Positions 8,336-16,535 of a stretch of DNA of 64,000 bases are shown in pieces (position 1 is the stretch's first letter; each line of letters begins with the position of its first letter). Location of the stretch: NCBI GenBank assembly GCA_037046735.1, contig JBAOHC010000001.1, positions 1 to 64,000 on the forward strand, written 5' to 3'. The DNA comes from JADKAV01 sp037046735 (GTDB lineage Bacteria > Actinomycetota > Actinomycetes > S36-B12 > UBA10799). The translations under genes and the position numbers were made by a program. The notes beneath the pieces were generated by a model, which ran no database searches, was not told the origin of the DNA, and was given only the letters and a program-made list of their open reading frames with translations.

Positions 8336-9360
8336 GGGCTGACCCCCTGCGCCAGCGCCGCCCCGATCTGCGAAGTACTGCGCACCGCCGTCCCCCGAGC
8401 TGCCAGGTCGTCGGTCACCGCCTTCTCCACCGCCATAGCCGCCTCCTGCTCACCGAGGTGATCCAGCATCATCGCCAGGCTCAGGACCGTGGCAGTGGGG
8501 TCGGCCTTACCCTGCCCGGCGATGTCCGGCGCTGAACCGTGCACAGGCTCGAACATACTCGGATTCGTCCGCGTCACATCGAGGTTTCCGCTGGCGCTCA
8601 GGCCAATGCCGCCAGCGATCGCAGCCCCGATGTCGGTGATGATGTCGCCGAACAGGTTGTCCGTGACGACAACATCGAAGCGCTCCGGTGCGGTGAGGAA
8701 GAACATGCTGGCCGCGTCGACGTGGCAGTAGTCGGTCTCGATGCCCGAGTACTCCTGCGCGACCTCATTGAATGTGCGCTGCCACAGCGAACCAGCGTTG
8801 GTCAGCACGTTCGTCTTGTGAACCAGGGTCACCTTGCCGCGACGGCGGGTGGCACGGTCAAAGGCATCGCGCACGATCCGCTCGACGCCAAAGCGCGTGT
8901 TGAGGCTCTCCTCCACTGCCACCTCGTGCGGGGTGCCCACACGCAGCGCACCACCTGCGCCGACGTAAGGGCCTTCGGTCCCCTCCCGGCACACGACCAT
9001 GTCGATGTGTTCCGGGCCTTTCCCGGCCAGCGGCGTGACCACGCCGGGGTAGAGCTTGACCGGGCGCAGGTTCACGTGGTGGTCGAGGGTGAACCGCAGC
9101 TTGAGCAGCAGGCCCCGCTCGAGTACACCGGGCGGAACGCTGGGATCACCAACCGCACCGAGCAGGATGGCGTCATGGGTGCGGATCTGCTCGAGGTCGG
9201 CGTCGGGAAGTACCTCACCCGTGCGGTTGTAACGGGCTGCGCCGAGATCAAATTCGGTGACCTCCGCCTTCACACCGGTGGCGTCGAGCACGCGTAGCGC
9301 CTGCTCCACCACTTCACTGCCGATGCCGTCGCCGGGGATGGTCGCGATCCGATAAGCCAT
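8332..9360 (-). CDS. leuB: 3-isopropylmalate dehydrogenase
   Basis: It oxidises and decarboxylates 3-isopropylmalate to 2-oxoisocaproate with NAD and a divalent metal in leucine synthesis. The protein has 342 residues, the short actinobacterial form. Visible motifs are IPGDGIGSEV at the N-terminus, LLLKLRFTLDHHVNLRPVK, CREGTEGPY, the metal-binding VVTDNLFGDIITD, and the NAD-binding EPVHGSAPDIAGQGKADPTA. It is the first gene of leuB-ilvE; its partner leuCD genes are not in the window. The ATG follows TACCCT by six bases, so the mRNA could be leaderless, but this promoter call is weak. Confidence 0.95.
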   Translation of the reverse strand: MAYRIATIPGDGIGSEVVEQALRVLDATGVKAEVTEFDLGAARYNRTGEVLPDADLEQIRTHDAILLGAVGDPSVPPGVLERGLLLKLRFTLDHHVNLRPVKLYPGVVTPLAGKGPEHIDMVVCREGTEGPYVGAGGALRVGTPHEVAVEESLNTRFGVERIVRDAFDRATRRRGKVTLVHKTNVLTNAGSLWQRTFNEVAQEYSGIETDYCHVDAASMFFLTAPERFDVVVTDNLFGDIITDIGAAIAGGIGLSASGNLDVTRTNPSMFEPVHGSAPDIAGQGKADPTATVLSLAMMLDHLGEQEAAMAVEKAVTDDLAARGTAVRSTSQIGAALAQGVSP

Positions 9361-9430
9361 GCGCTAAGGGTAGTCAAGGCTTACCGCGGCGCGCCAAAGG
9401 CCTCAGGCGAGCTCAGTGCTCGTCGGACGT

Positions 9431-9479
9431 TCGGGCAAAACTCCGCACGGCGGGCATGGCCATGCGGAGTTTTCCCGAG
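9431..9479. repeat. inverted repeat, 17-bp arms
   Basis: TCGGGCAAAACTCCGCA is followed 15 nt later by its near-perfect reverse complement TGCGGAGTTTTCCCGAG. It lies between the divergently oriented leuB and downstream + strand genes, so it is not a terminator of leuB. Confidence 0.8.
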
Positions 9480-9518
9480 CCAAATCACCACATAACGCCC
9501 ACATCGGGCCTCTTTTGG

Positions 9519-9569
9519 GCAAGACTCCGCATCCTCAGCTGATATTCGCCTGGCCGTGCGGAGTTTTGC
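9519..9569. repeat. second copy of the AACTCCGCA inverted repeat
   Basis: GCAAGACTCCGCA and TGCGGAGTTTTGC form 13-bp arms with one mismatch around a 25-nt loop. The arms match those of the repeat at 9431-9479, but the loops differ, which suggests a dispersed palindrome family rather than a local duplication. Confidence 0.75.
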
Positions 9570-9733
9570 TGCAGCCCGCCAGCAAGGCCTAGGCTGTGGC
9601 GATGCCACTCGGCCTTTTGAGCGGTTGCCTGCGCCGAGGTGGTTGTCCGGGGCGAATCCTGGTGGCCACCGGCCGCGCATCTTGGTCGTTGGGCTATCTG
9701 GTCGCTGTGGTGTGACCCCGGGCACAGCAAGAA

Positions 9734-10125
9734 TGTCAGTAGCGGGGACTTTACGTGCGTCCCGCTGACAACTTCAACTGCTGGTCCCACCCGGGCAGCA
9801 AGAATGTCAGTAGCGAGGACTTTACGGCGTCCCTCTGACAACTTCAACTGCTGGTCCCACCCGGGCAGCAAGAATGTCAGTAGCGAAGACTTTACGTGCG
9901 TCCCTCTGACAACTTCAACTGCTGGTCCCACCCGGGCAGCAAGCATGTCAGTAGCGAAGACTTTACGTGCGTCCCTCTGACAACTTCAACTGCTGGTCCC
10001 ACCCGGGCAGCAAGAATGTCAGTAGCGAAGACTTTACGTGCGTCCCATCTGACAACTTCAACTGCTGGTCCCACCCGGGCAGCAAGCATGTCAGTAGCGA
10101 AGACCTAACGTACGTCCCACTGACA
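9734..10125. repeat. tandem array of six 37-bp palindromic repeats, period about 71 bp
   Basis: Copies start at 9734, 9805, 9875, 9946, 10017 and 10089. Each begins TGTCAGTAGCG, contains ACGTGCGTCCC and ends CTGACA; the second copy lacks one base and the fifth has one extra. The 34-bp segments between copies (ACTTCAACTGCTGGTCCCAC and following) are also nearly identical, so this is a tandem duplication and not a CRISPR array. Read on the minus strand, the unit aligns without gaps to the 37-bp repeats at 24658-25391 and 26369-26405. No open frame across it looks real. From 10126 to 10329 I see only a short CTGTCAGACAG palindrome just before the next gene. Confidence 0.9.
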
Positions 10126-10329
10126 TCTTCGGTTTGTTGGACTGTGCCTGACACCACCCCCGAACACGTCGACATCGGGGCATCGTAGATCGGCCCCAAC
10201 CCTTCGCCACACGACGCCCAACAGCAATCGGCAGCCGCGAGGGTTGCACTGGCAGACGCTGAGGCGAACGCGGCACGAAAGGCCTCATCGGCACGCCGCA
10301 TCTGTCAGACAGACCCTAGGCTGGCTCTC

Positions 10330-10569
10330 ATGGCCGAACACCTGCTGCTGACCTTCCCGGAGACCCGCGCTACCGAACCGGTGATCTACCGCATCGTCAC
10401 CGACTTCGACGTGATCCCCAACATCCGACGCGCGAAGATCGAGAACCACCTGGGCTGGATGGTCATTGAACTGGACGGCGACCCTGACGACATTCGGAAG
10501 GCCAAGAAGTACCTGCAGGGTCAGGGCATCGGCGTCGAGCGCGCCGAGGGGGACATCGTCGCAGGGTGA
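10330..10569 (+). CDS. stand-alone NIL-domain protein
   Basis: This 79-residue protein is essentially one NIL domain, the ferredoxin-like fold found at the C-terminus of the methionine importer ATPase MetN and in small free-standing proteins. Typical features are the N-terminal LLLTFPETRATEPVIYRIV strand, IPNIRRAKIE near 38-47 and GWMVIELDGDPDDIRKAKKY near 52-71. In MetN the domain binds methionine; ligand and partner here are unknown. It precedes leuA with only the leader-peptide region between them, on the same strand, so the leuA transcript may start upstream of or inside it. The ATG lies a few bases after a TAGGCT box and has no obvious RBS, compatible with leaderless translation. Confidence 0.85.
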   Translation: MAEHLLLTFPETRATEPVIYRIVTDFDVIPNIRRAKIENHLGWMVIELDGDPDDIRKAKKYLQGQGIGVERAEGDIVAG

Positions 10570-10598
10570 GTGGCAGCGGCCCGTGCTACCCTCGACAC

Positions 10599-10640
10599 GT
10601 GCTGCGCGGGCTCCTGCTTATGTGCCGCGGCGAGGCCTGA
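10599..10640 (+). CDS. leuA leader peptide (MLRGLLLMCRGEA)
   Basis: The frame GTG-CTG-CGC-GGG-CTC-CTG-CTT-ATG... encodes a 13-residue peptide with four leucines, three of them consecutive, ending 76 nt before leuA. Leucine-codon leader peptides before leuA are established in actinobacteria. Here there is no terminator between leader and gene; instead the Leu-codon stretch is complementary to the leuA ribosome-binding site (see next entry). The peptide probably has no role beyond measuring charged tRNA-Leu. Confidence 0.72.
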   Translation: MLRGLLLMCRGEA

Positions 10641-10709
10641 TTCACCGGCTTCCTCGTCGCGGAGCATCGTCGCGCCGGTTGCCCCGAGACCCACAGCAAC
10701 CAGGAGCCC
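10608..10709 (+). promoter_or_regulatory. leader RNA fold that can sequester the leuA ribosome-binding site
   Basis: GGGCTCCTG at 10608-10616 (Gly-Leu-Leu codons of the leader peptide) is the exact reverse complement of CAGGAGCCC at 10701-10709, which contains the leuA Shine-Dalgarno AGGAG. Between them ACCGGC (10644-10649) and GCCGGT (10674-10679) can form an internal hairpin that brings the two arms together. A ribosome stalled on the Leu codons would cover the first arm and free the leuA RBS. The pairing is read directly from the sequence; the mechanism is inference. Confidence 0.6.
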
Positions 10710-10716
10710 CACCGCA

Positions 10717-12426
10717 ATGAACGAGCAGCAACCCTCTCCCATGGCCTTCCGCCGCTACAAACCTTTCGTACCCGTCGCCCTGGCCGATCGCACGTGGCCC
10801 GACCAGGTCATCACCCACGCCCCCCGCTGGTGTGCCGTCGACCTGCGCGACGGCAATCAGGCGCTGATCGACCCCATGAGCCCGGCCCGCAAACTGCGCA
10901 TGTTCGAACTGCTGGTCCGGATGGGCTACAAAGAGATCGAAGTCGGTTTCCCCAGCGCCAGCCAGACGGACTTCGACTTCGTCCGGATGCTGATCGAACA
11001 GGACCGGATCCCCGACGATGTCGTCATCCAGGTCCTGACGCAGGCCCGCGACCACCTGATCGAGCGCACGTACGAGGCCATCCGGGGCGCCAAACAGGCC
11101 ATCGTGCACCTGTACAACTCCACGTCGACGCTGCAGCGCCGCGTCGTCTTCGGCCTCGATCGCGATGGCATCAAGGACATTGCGGTGCACGGTGCTCAGC
11201 TGTGCCTGAAGTACGCCGACACGGTTCCCGAGACCGACGTCTTCTTCGAGTACTCCCCGGAGTCCTACACCGGCACCGAGTTGGAGTTCGCTGTCGAGGT
11301 CTGCAACGCGGTCAACGACGTCTGGGCTCCCACCCCCGACCGCAAGGTCATCATCAACCTGCCCGCCACCGTGGAGATGGCGACACCGAACGTCTACGCG
11401 GACTCCATCGAATGGATGCACCGCAATCTGGCCTACCGCGACTCCATCGTGCTGAGTCTGCACCCGCACAACGACCGGGGTACCGCCGTGGCTGCCGCCG
11501 AACTTGGCTACATGGCAGGCGCCGATCGCATCGAAGGCTGCCTGTTCGGCAACGGCGAGCGCACCGGCAACGTCTGTCTGGTGACGCTGGGGATGAACCT
11601 GTTCAGCCAGGGCATCGACCCGCAGATCGACTTCCGCAACATCGATGAGATCCGGCGCACCGTGGAGTACTGCAACCAGTTGCCAGTCAACGAGCGCCAC
11701 CCCTACGGCGGCGATCTGGTGTTCACCGCCTTCTCCGGCTCACATCAGGATGCGATCAACAAGGGGCTGAAGGCCCTGGAGGCAGTCGCCGCGCAGCAGG
11801 ACAAGACCGTCAACGACGTCGAGTGGGAGGTCCCCTACCTGCCCATCGACCCGCAGGACGTCGGCCGTACCTACGAGGCCGTGATCCGGGTGAACTCCCA
11901 GTCCGGCAAGGGCGGCGTGGCCTACATCATGCGCACCGAGCACAAACTGGAACTGCCACGGCGCCTGCAGATCGAGTTCTCCGGGGTCATCCAGCACCAC
12001 ACCGAGGATGAGGGGGGTGAGGTCACCGGAATGCAGATGTGGGACATCTTCACCGACGAGTACCTGCCCAACCCGGACGCTGCGTGGGGCCGTTTCCGCC
12101 TGGTCAAACACGAGATCCTCAGCGAGGTCGAGGGGGACACCACCGTGCGGGCCTGGATCACCGACAACGGCGAGACCGTCGAGCTGACCGGACACGGCAA
12201 CGGCCCGATCGCCGCCTTCTGCGAGGCCCTGCACTCCCATGCCGACGTACGGGTGCTGGACTACCACGAGCACGCGCTGGCCGCGGGGGGCGACGCGAAA
12301 GCTGCGGCCTACTTGGAGTGTGCGGTCAACGGCAAGGTGCTGTGGGGCGTCGGGATCCACTCGTCGATCGTGACGTCATCCATGAAGGCCGTGGTGAGCG
12401 CGGTGAACCGGGCGTATCGCGCCTGA
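10717..12426 (+). CDS. leuA: 2-isopropylmalate synthase
   Basis: First committed enzyme of leucine synthesis: acetyl-CoA plus 2-oxoisovalerate gives 2-isopropylmalate. The ATG at 10717 is chosen because AGGAG lies 10 nt upstream and the leader peptide lies before it; a longer frame from 10570 would run through the regulatory region. The 569 residues match the long actinobacterial/yeast-type LeuA. Motifs: VDLRDGNQALIDPM at the active site, EVGFPSASQTDFDF, LHPHNDRGTAVAAAELGY, the GNGERTGNV loop, and a C-terminal regulatory dimer domain (about 440-569) where leucine inhibits the family. A short ACAGTG-CCGA-CACTGT hairpin follows the stop. Confidence 0.95.
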   Translation: MNEQQPSPMAFRRYKPFVPVALADRTWPDQVITHAPRWCAVDLRDGNQALIDPMSPARKLRMFELLVRMGYKEIEVGFPSASQTDFDFVRMLIEQDRIPDDVVIQVLTQARDHLIERTYEAIRGAKQAIVHLYNSTSTLQRRVVFGLDRDGIKDIAVHGAQLCLKYADTVPETDVFFEYSPESYTGTELEFAVEVCNAVNDVWAPTPDRKVIINLPATVEMATPNVYADSIEWMHRNLAYRDSIVLSLHPHNDRGTAVAAAELGYMAGADRIEGCLFGNGERTGNVCLVTLGMNLFSQGIDPQIDFRNIDEIRRTVEYCNQLPVNERHPYGGDLVFTAFSGSHQDAINKGLKALEAVAAQQDKTVNDVEWEVPYLPIDPQDVGRTYEAVIRVNSQSGKGGVAYIMRTEHKLELPRRLQIEFSGVIQHHTEDEGGEVTGMQMWDIFTDEYLPNPDAAWGRFRLVKHEILSEVEGDTTVRAWITDNGETVELTGHGNGPIAAFCEALHSHADVRVLDYHEHALAAGGDAKAAAYLECAVNGKVLWGVGIHSSIVTSSMKAVVSAVNRAYRA

Positions 12427-12444
12427 TCAGCGACACCCAAGGTC

Positions 12445-12460
12445 ACAGTGCCGACACTGT
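12445..12460 (+). terminator. possible weak terminator after leuA
   Basis: ACAGTG and CACTGT form a 6-bp stem with a CCGA loop 18 nt after the leuA stop. Only a short interrupted T stretch follows, so termination would be weak. Confidence 0.3.
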
Positions 12461-12491
12461 TCGGCGTTTCCCCTGGTGATTTCGAGGTGTT

Positions 12492-14081
12492 GTGCCAACA
12501 CAGGCGTACCGTGGAGGAGTGAGGCGGGCGATTGTCGCGATTTCCGTCGTGCTGTCGCTGGGGGCCGTGCCAGCAGCAGCCGACGACTCCGTCACGCCCG
12601 AAGTCACCCCACAGTGGGCGCAGCCGGCGGCCAGTGTCGCCGCTGAGCCAGCGACGCTGATCGAACAGGCCGATGAGACCGGCTCCATGACCATCACGTA
12701 CGCGGTCCAAGAGGGCGACACGCTGCGCATCGAGACCGAGCAAGTAGCGTCCCCCACTGCGGCGGAGCAGACCATCGCCGACGTTCAGCAGCAGCCAGAC
12801 GTGATCGCCGTCGAAGTGGATGAGCCTCGCCGTCTGACCGGTCTACCGACCATGCCAGTGGTCGCTGATCCTGGGCGGTCGGACCAGTGGGCGCTGGACA
12901 TGCTGCAGGCCGAGACCGCGTGGGACTACTCCACAGGTGCCGGGGTGACTGTCGCCGTGCTCGACTCCGGGGTGTCCCGGCATCCGGACCTGTCCGGCTC
13001 TTTTGTCAAGGGCGTGGACCTGGTCAATAACAGCGACGGCCGAGTCGACAACAACGGCCACGGCACCCACGTCACCGGCATCATCGCCATGACGGCGAAC
13101 AACGCCGAAGGCGGTGCCGGTCTGGCCCCGCAGGTGTCGATCATGCCGGTAACAGTCGCGGACAGCAGCGGCTGGGTGAGCGCCAGCGACTCCGCCCAGG
13201 GGATCATCTGGGCCGTCGACCATGGCGCCGACGTGCTGAACATGAGTTACTCGGGCTCAGCCAGCGGTGTCGAGCAGAAGGCGATCGACTACGCGCTGTC
13301 GAAGGGCGCGATACCCGTAGCGGCGGTCGGAAACGCCTACCTGGACTCCGGCGGTTCGCTGTACAACCCGATCCAATACCCCGCGGCCTACACCGGGGTG
13401 ATCGGGGTGGGAGCGGTGACACGTAGCCAGACCCGGTCCTCGTTCTCCGAGGTGGGCAAGCAGGTCGACGTCGTGGCCCCGGGCGGCAGTGGCATGTTCG
13501 ACTCTTCAAGGGGCATCTACAGCTCGTTCGCGGACGGTCGCTACGTCCGGATGCCCGGCACGTCCATGGCGGCTCCGTACACGGCCGCCGCCATGGCGCT
13601 GGCCATCTCCCGGGAGCGCGCATTGGGCCTGCGCACCAGCGTGACCGACGTAGTGCTGGGGACCGCGGTCGACCTCGGTGACCCTGGACGGGATGACGAG
13701 TTCGGCTTTGGGCTGATCAACCCGCTGGGCGCCCTGAACATGCTGACCACCATGGCCCAGACCGGGATCCAGGCCCCCAGCGTCGAGCCCTCGGAGGTCC
13801 AGACCCGCCCGGTCAATCGCGTACAGGTCCGTGCCCGGCCCGGCCTGGTGCGCTACCGGATTCCCGCGACCGGACGGTTCGTGGTGGCGATCCAGCGCGT
13901 GAAGGCCCGGAAATGGACCAAGCCGCTGGAGTTCGACGGCTTGCGCAAGGGACGGACGTGGTACGCCATCGCCGTGCCGCCGGGGCTGAAGGTGCGCATC
14001 ATCGCCATGCGCGGTGATGCCAGCGACACCGGGGCGCCGGTGTGGGTGTCGCCCACGATGCGCACCCGCACCTCACGGTAG
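12492..14081 (+). CDS. secreted subtilisin-like serine protease (S8)
   Basis: From the GTG at 12492 the product has 529 residues with an N-terminal signal peptide (basic RGGVRR, then a hydrophobic run, AAADD cleavage region near residue 30), a pro-region (about 31-130), and the S8 catalytic domain with D158 (VAVLDSGV), H190 (NGHGTHVTG), N281 (AVGNAY) and S358 (PGTSMAAPY). The last 120 residues are a basic domain resembling a small beta fold. It is probably exported and active. An alternative GTG at 12519 would give a shorter n-region, but GGAGG is too close to it, while GAGG sits better before 12492. No substrate can be inferred from the neighbours. Confidence 0.88.
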   Translation: MPTQAYRGGVRRAIVAISVVLSLGAVPAAADDSVTPEVTPQWAQPAASVAAEPATLIEQADETGSMTITYAVQEGDTLRIETEQVASPTAAEQTIADVQQQPDVIAVEVDEPRRLTGLPTMPVVADPGRSDQWALDMLQAETAWDYSTGAGVTVAVLDSGVSRHPDLSGSFVKGVDLVNNSDGRVDNNGHGTHVTGIIAMTANNAEGGAGLAPQVSIMPVTVADSSGWVSASDSAQGIIWAVDHGADVLNMSYSGSASGVEQKAIDYALSKGAIPVAAVGNAYLDSGGSLYNPIQYPAAYTGVIGVGAVTRSQTRSSFSEVGKQVDVVAPGGSGMFDSSRGIYSSFADGRYVRMPGTSMAAPYTAAAMALAISRERALGLRTSVTDVVLGTAVDLGDPGRDDEFGFGLINPLGALNMLTTMAQTGIQAPSVEPSEVQTRPVNRVQVRARPGLVRYRIPATGRFVVAIQRVKARKWTKPLEFDGLRKGRTWYAIAVPPGLKVRIIAMRGDASDTGAPVWVSPTMRTRTSR

Positions 14082-14091
14082 GTTCGCAGCC

Positions 14092-14256
14092 ATGGACACC
14101 TTTGACGGCCGTGGTCTGGCGGTCGGCATCGCCGGCGGAGTCGGCGTGGGTCTGCTCGTCTGGTGGCTCACCGGCAGTTCCTTGTGGATCGGGATCCTGG
14201 CCGCGATCGGCGCGGTCATCGGCATGAATGCGGGGTTCGGCAACTCCGACAAGTGA
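14092..14256 (+). CDS. small two-helix membrane protein
   Basis: A 54-residue product starting at ATG 14092, 10 nt after the protease stop. It contains two hydrophobic segments, GLAVGIAGGVGVGLLVWWL and SLWIGILAAIGAVIGMNAGF, joined by a short turn, and ends GNSDK. It is not recognisable as a named family. Position and spacing suggest co-transcription with the protease and with the reductase that follows 34 nt later. Confidence 0.6.
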   Translation: MDTFDGRGLAVGIAGGVGVGLLVWWLTGSSLWIGILAAIGAVIGMNAGFGNSDK

Positions 14257-14290
14257 TGCGCGGTGCCCCGGACCCGACCAGAATTGCCCT

Positions 14291-15070
14291 ATGACCACGG
14301 TTCTCATCACCGGTTCGACCGACGGTATCGGCCTGCGCGCGGCACAGACACTGCGAGCGCGCGGATGTGATGTCATTGTGCATGGGCGCGACCCGGACCG
14401 CGTGGCAGCAGCCCGCGACCGGGTCGGGGCGATCGCTGGTCTGGTCTATGACCTCGGGGATCTGCACCAGGCCACGCAGCTGGCGGATGCGGCCAGTGAC
14501 TTCTCCCCGGACGTGCTGATCAACAACGCGGGAATCTACGCGCGCGAGCGCACCCTGGTTGCGTCCGGGGAGGCGACCTGGGTCGTCAATCACTTGGCGG
14601 CCAGCCTGTTGGCCGACGCCCTGATTCCGGGGATGGCGGCGGGCGGGCGCGTCATCTACGTGTCGAGCATCGCCCACGGCCGGGCCTCGTTGGACCTCGA
14701 CGACCCCGAGTTCGAGCGCCGCCCGTACGACCATTACGCGGCCTACGCCCAGAGCAAACTGGCGAATCTGCTGATGGCTCAGGAGACCGCCCGCCGGCTT
14801 GGTCCCGGCTCCCTGGTGGCGGTGAACGCCCTGCACCCCGGGGTCGTGGGAACCAAACTGCTGACCGAGGGTTTCAACATCCCCGGTCGCGATGATCTCG
14901 ACGCCGGCAGCGCCACCTCTGTACATCTCGCCTTGGACGCCGATCCCAGGCACACGGGCGGGTATTGGTACCGCAGCAAGCCCGCTGCGCCCCAAGGTGC
15001 CGGCAAGGACAGCCAGCTCGCGGCGGACCTGTACGACTACACGATGCAGGTCATCGAGGAGCGCGGCTGA
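14291..15070 (+). CDS. short-chain dehydrogenase/reductase
   Basis: A 259-residue classical-type SDR. The Rossmann cofactor motif TGSTDGIG is at residues 7-14, NNAG near 80, the catalytic Ser in IYVSSIAHG, and YAAYAQSK supplies Tyr and Lys. The substrate cannot be told; the LHPGVVGTKL and GYWY segments resemble retinol dehydrogenase/WW-oxidoreductase-like SDRs. An HGRDP segment after the second strand, with an Arg following the strand, suggests NADPH rather than NADH. The start at 14291 is the first ATG. It converges on gadB with a 19-nt gap and no clear terminator. Confidence 0.85.
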   Translation: MTTVLITGSTDGIGLRAAQTLRARGCDVIVHGRDPDRVAAARDRVGAIAGLVYDLGDLHQATQLADAASDFSPDVLINNAGIYARERTLVASGEATWVVNHLAASLLADALIPGMAAGGRVIYVSSIAHGRASLDLDDPEFERRPYDHYAAYAQSKLANLLMAQETARRLGPGSLVAVNALHPGVVGTKLLTEGFNIPGRDDLDAGSATSVHLALDADPRHTGGYWYRSKPAAPQGAGKDSQLAADLYDYTMQVIEERG

Positions 15071-15089
15071 TCCCGGTCGCCCAGAACAC

Positions 15090-16478
15090 CTAGTGCGCGA
15101 AACTCTTGCGATGGTCCGGGTCGTGCGGCATCGGACCGTCGAGGTTCTCGAAGAAGTCCACGGCATGCCGCAGATCAGCCAGGAACAGATCGGCCAAATC
15201 ACGGCCGAACCCATTGCGGACCACGATCCGCAAACCAGCCAGATCCTCGGCGTTAGGCGGCATCGTGTAGGCCGGCACCTGCCATCCGCGTTCGCGCAGT
15301 TTGGCCGACACGTCGAACACGGTGTAGTTGGTCCGGTCGTCCTTGAGCGTGAAGAGGAAAACCGGCAGCTCGGATCCGTCGCTGAGCAACCGGAAGGGAT
15401 CCAGCTTGGCGATTTCGTTCGAGAGGTGCCTGGCGGTGTCGCGGCATGCCTGCTGGACCGCCCGGTACCCTTCGAAGCCGAGTTGCAGGAAGCGGTAGTA
15501 CTGCAGGATCACCTGGCTGCCCGGCCGCGAGAAGTTCAGCGTGAACGTCGGCATGTCACCACCGAGGTAGTTCACATGGAAGATCAGGTCCTGCGGCACG
15601 CGCGAGTGCTCACGCCAGACCACCCAGCCCACGCCCGGATAGACCAGGCCGTACTTGTGCCCTGAGGCGTTGATCGAGTGCACTCGCGGGAGGCGGAAGT
15701 CCCACACGAGCTCAGGGTCGATGAACGGCGCGACAAATCCGCCGGATGCGGCGTCCACGTGCACAGGGATGTCCCAGCCCTTCTCCTGCTGGACGACGTC
15801 AAGGGCCTCACAGACCTCTTTGACCGGCTCGTACCTGCCGTCGAAGGTGGAGCCGAGGATGGCCACCACACCGATGGTGTTCTCGTCGACGAGTTCCATC
15901 GCGCCTTCGGCCGTCATGAACAACTGGTCCCGGGTGACCGGCACGTAGCGTGGCTCGACATCCCAGTAGCGGCAGAACTTCTCCCACACAACCTGGACGT
16001 TCTGCCCCATGACCAGATTGGGCTTCTCCGGCTTACCTGCTGCCCGCTGCCGCTGCTGATAGAGCCGCTTGAGCGACATCCCCGCCAGCATGACGGCTTC
16101 GCTCGACCCGATCGTGGAGGTGCCGATGGCGTTGTTGCCCTCCGGGGAGTTCCACAGGTTGGCAATGATGCTGACGCAACGGGACTCCATCGCCGCCGTC
16201 TGCGGGTATTCGTCCTTGTCGATCATGTTCTTGTCGTACGTCTCGGCGAACAGCCGGTCCGCGAAGGGATCCATGAACGTCCCCACGAACGTCGCCAGGT
16301 TCTGCCGCGCGTTGCCGTCCAGCATCAACTCATCGTGGATCAGCTGGTACGCGGTCTCCTGGGTGCGGCCCAGATCAGCCAGTTTGTGGGCGACGATGGC
16401 TGTCTCTTCGCCGTAGCGCGCGAAGGTCGGCGCCAGGTACAGCTTCTCGATCTGCGTGATGTCTTCCTCGTGCAGCAT
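15090..16478 (-). CDS. gadB: glutamate decarboxylase
   Basis: PLP enzyme converting glutamate to GABA with consumption of a proton; in bacteria it serves acid tolerance or GABA metabolism. The start at 16478 (MLHEED) is preferred because AAGGAG lies 8 nt upstream; an ATG nine codons earlier lacks this. The 462-residue product has the family hallmarks ARQNLATFVGT, GTSTIGSSEAVMLAG, HVDAASGGFVAPF and the Schiff-base lysine in NASGHKYGLVYPG, plus the C-terminal decarboxylase tail. No glutamate/GABA antiporter gene is adjacent. Confidence 0.92.
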   Translation of the reverse strand: MLHEEDITQIEKLYLAPTFARYGEETAIVAHKLADLGRTQETAYQLIHDELMLDGNARQNLATFVGTFMDPFADRLFAETYDKNMIDKDEYPQTAAMESRCVSIIANLWNSPEGNNAIGTSTIGSSEAVMLAGMSLKRLYQQRQRAAGKPEKPNLVMGQNVQVVWEKFCRYWDVEPRYVPVTRDQLFMTAEGAMELVDENTIGVVAILGSTFDGRYEPVKEVCEALDVVQQEKGWDIPVHVDAASGGFVAPFIDPELVWDFRLPRVHSINASGHKYGLVYPGVGWVVWREHSRVPQDLIFHVNYLGGDMPTFTLNFSRPGSQVILQYYRFLQLGFEGYRAVQQACRDTARHLSNEIAKLDPFRLLSDGSELPVFLFTLKDDRTNYTVFDVSAKLRERGWQVPAYTMPPNAEDLAGLRIVVRNGFGRDLADLFLADLRHAVDFFENLDGPMPHDPDHRKSFAH

Positions 16479-16535
16479 GTGCGACTCCTTCGCTGGGCTG
16501 AGCACAGCCTATTGGAGGATCACCGCACAAAGCGG

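Larger units (their letters stand above)
9361..9733. other. non-coding space between leuB and the 71-bp repeat array
   Basis: I see no convincing gene here. The stretch holds two separate AACTCCGCA-type inverted repeats (listed individually) and then about 160 bases without recognisable structure up to the repeat array. It must also contain the leuB promoter. Confidence 0.6.

Noticed and set aside
9734..10125. CRISPR-like array (regular 37-bp repeats)
   Set aside because: The spacers are nearly identical to each other and no cas genes are present; tandem duplication explains it.
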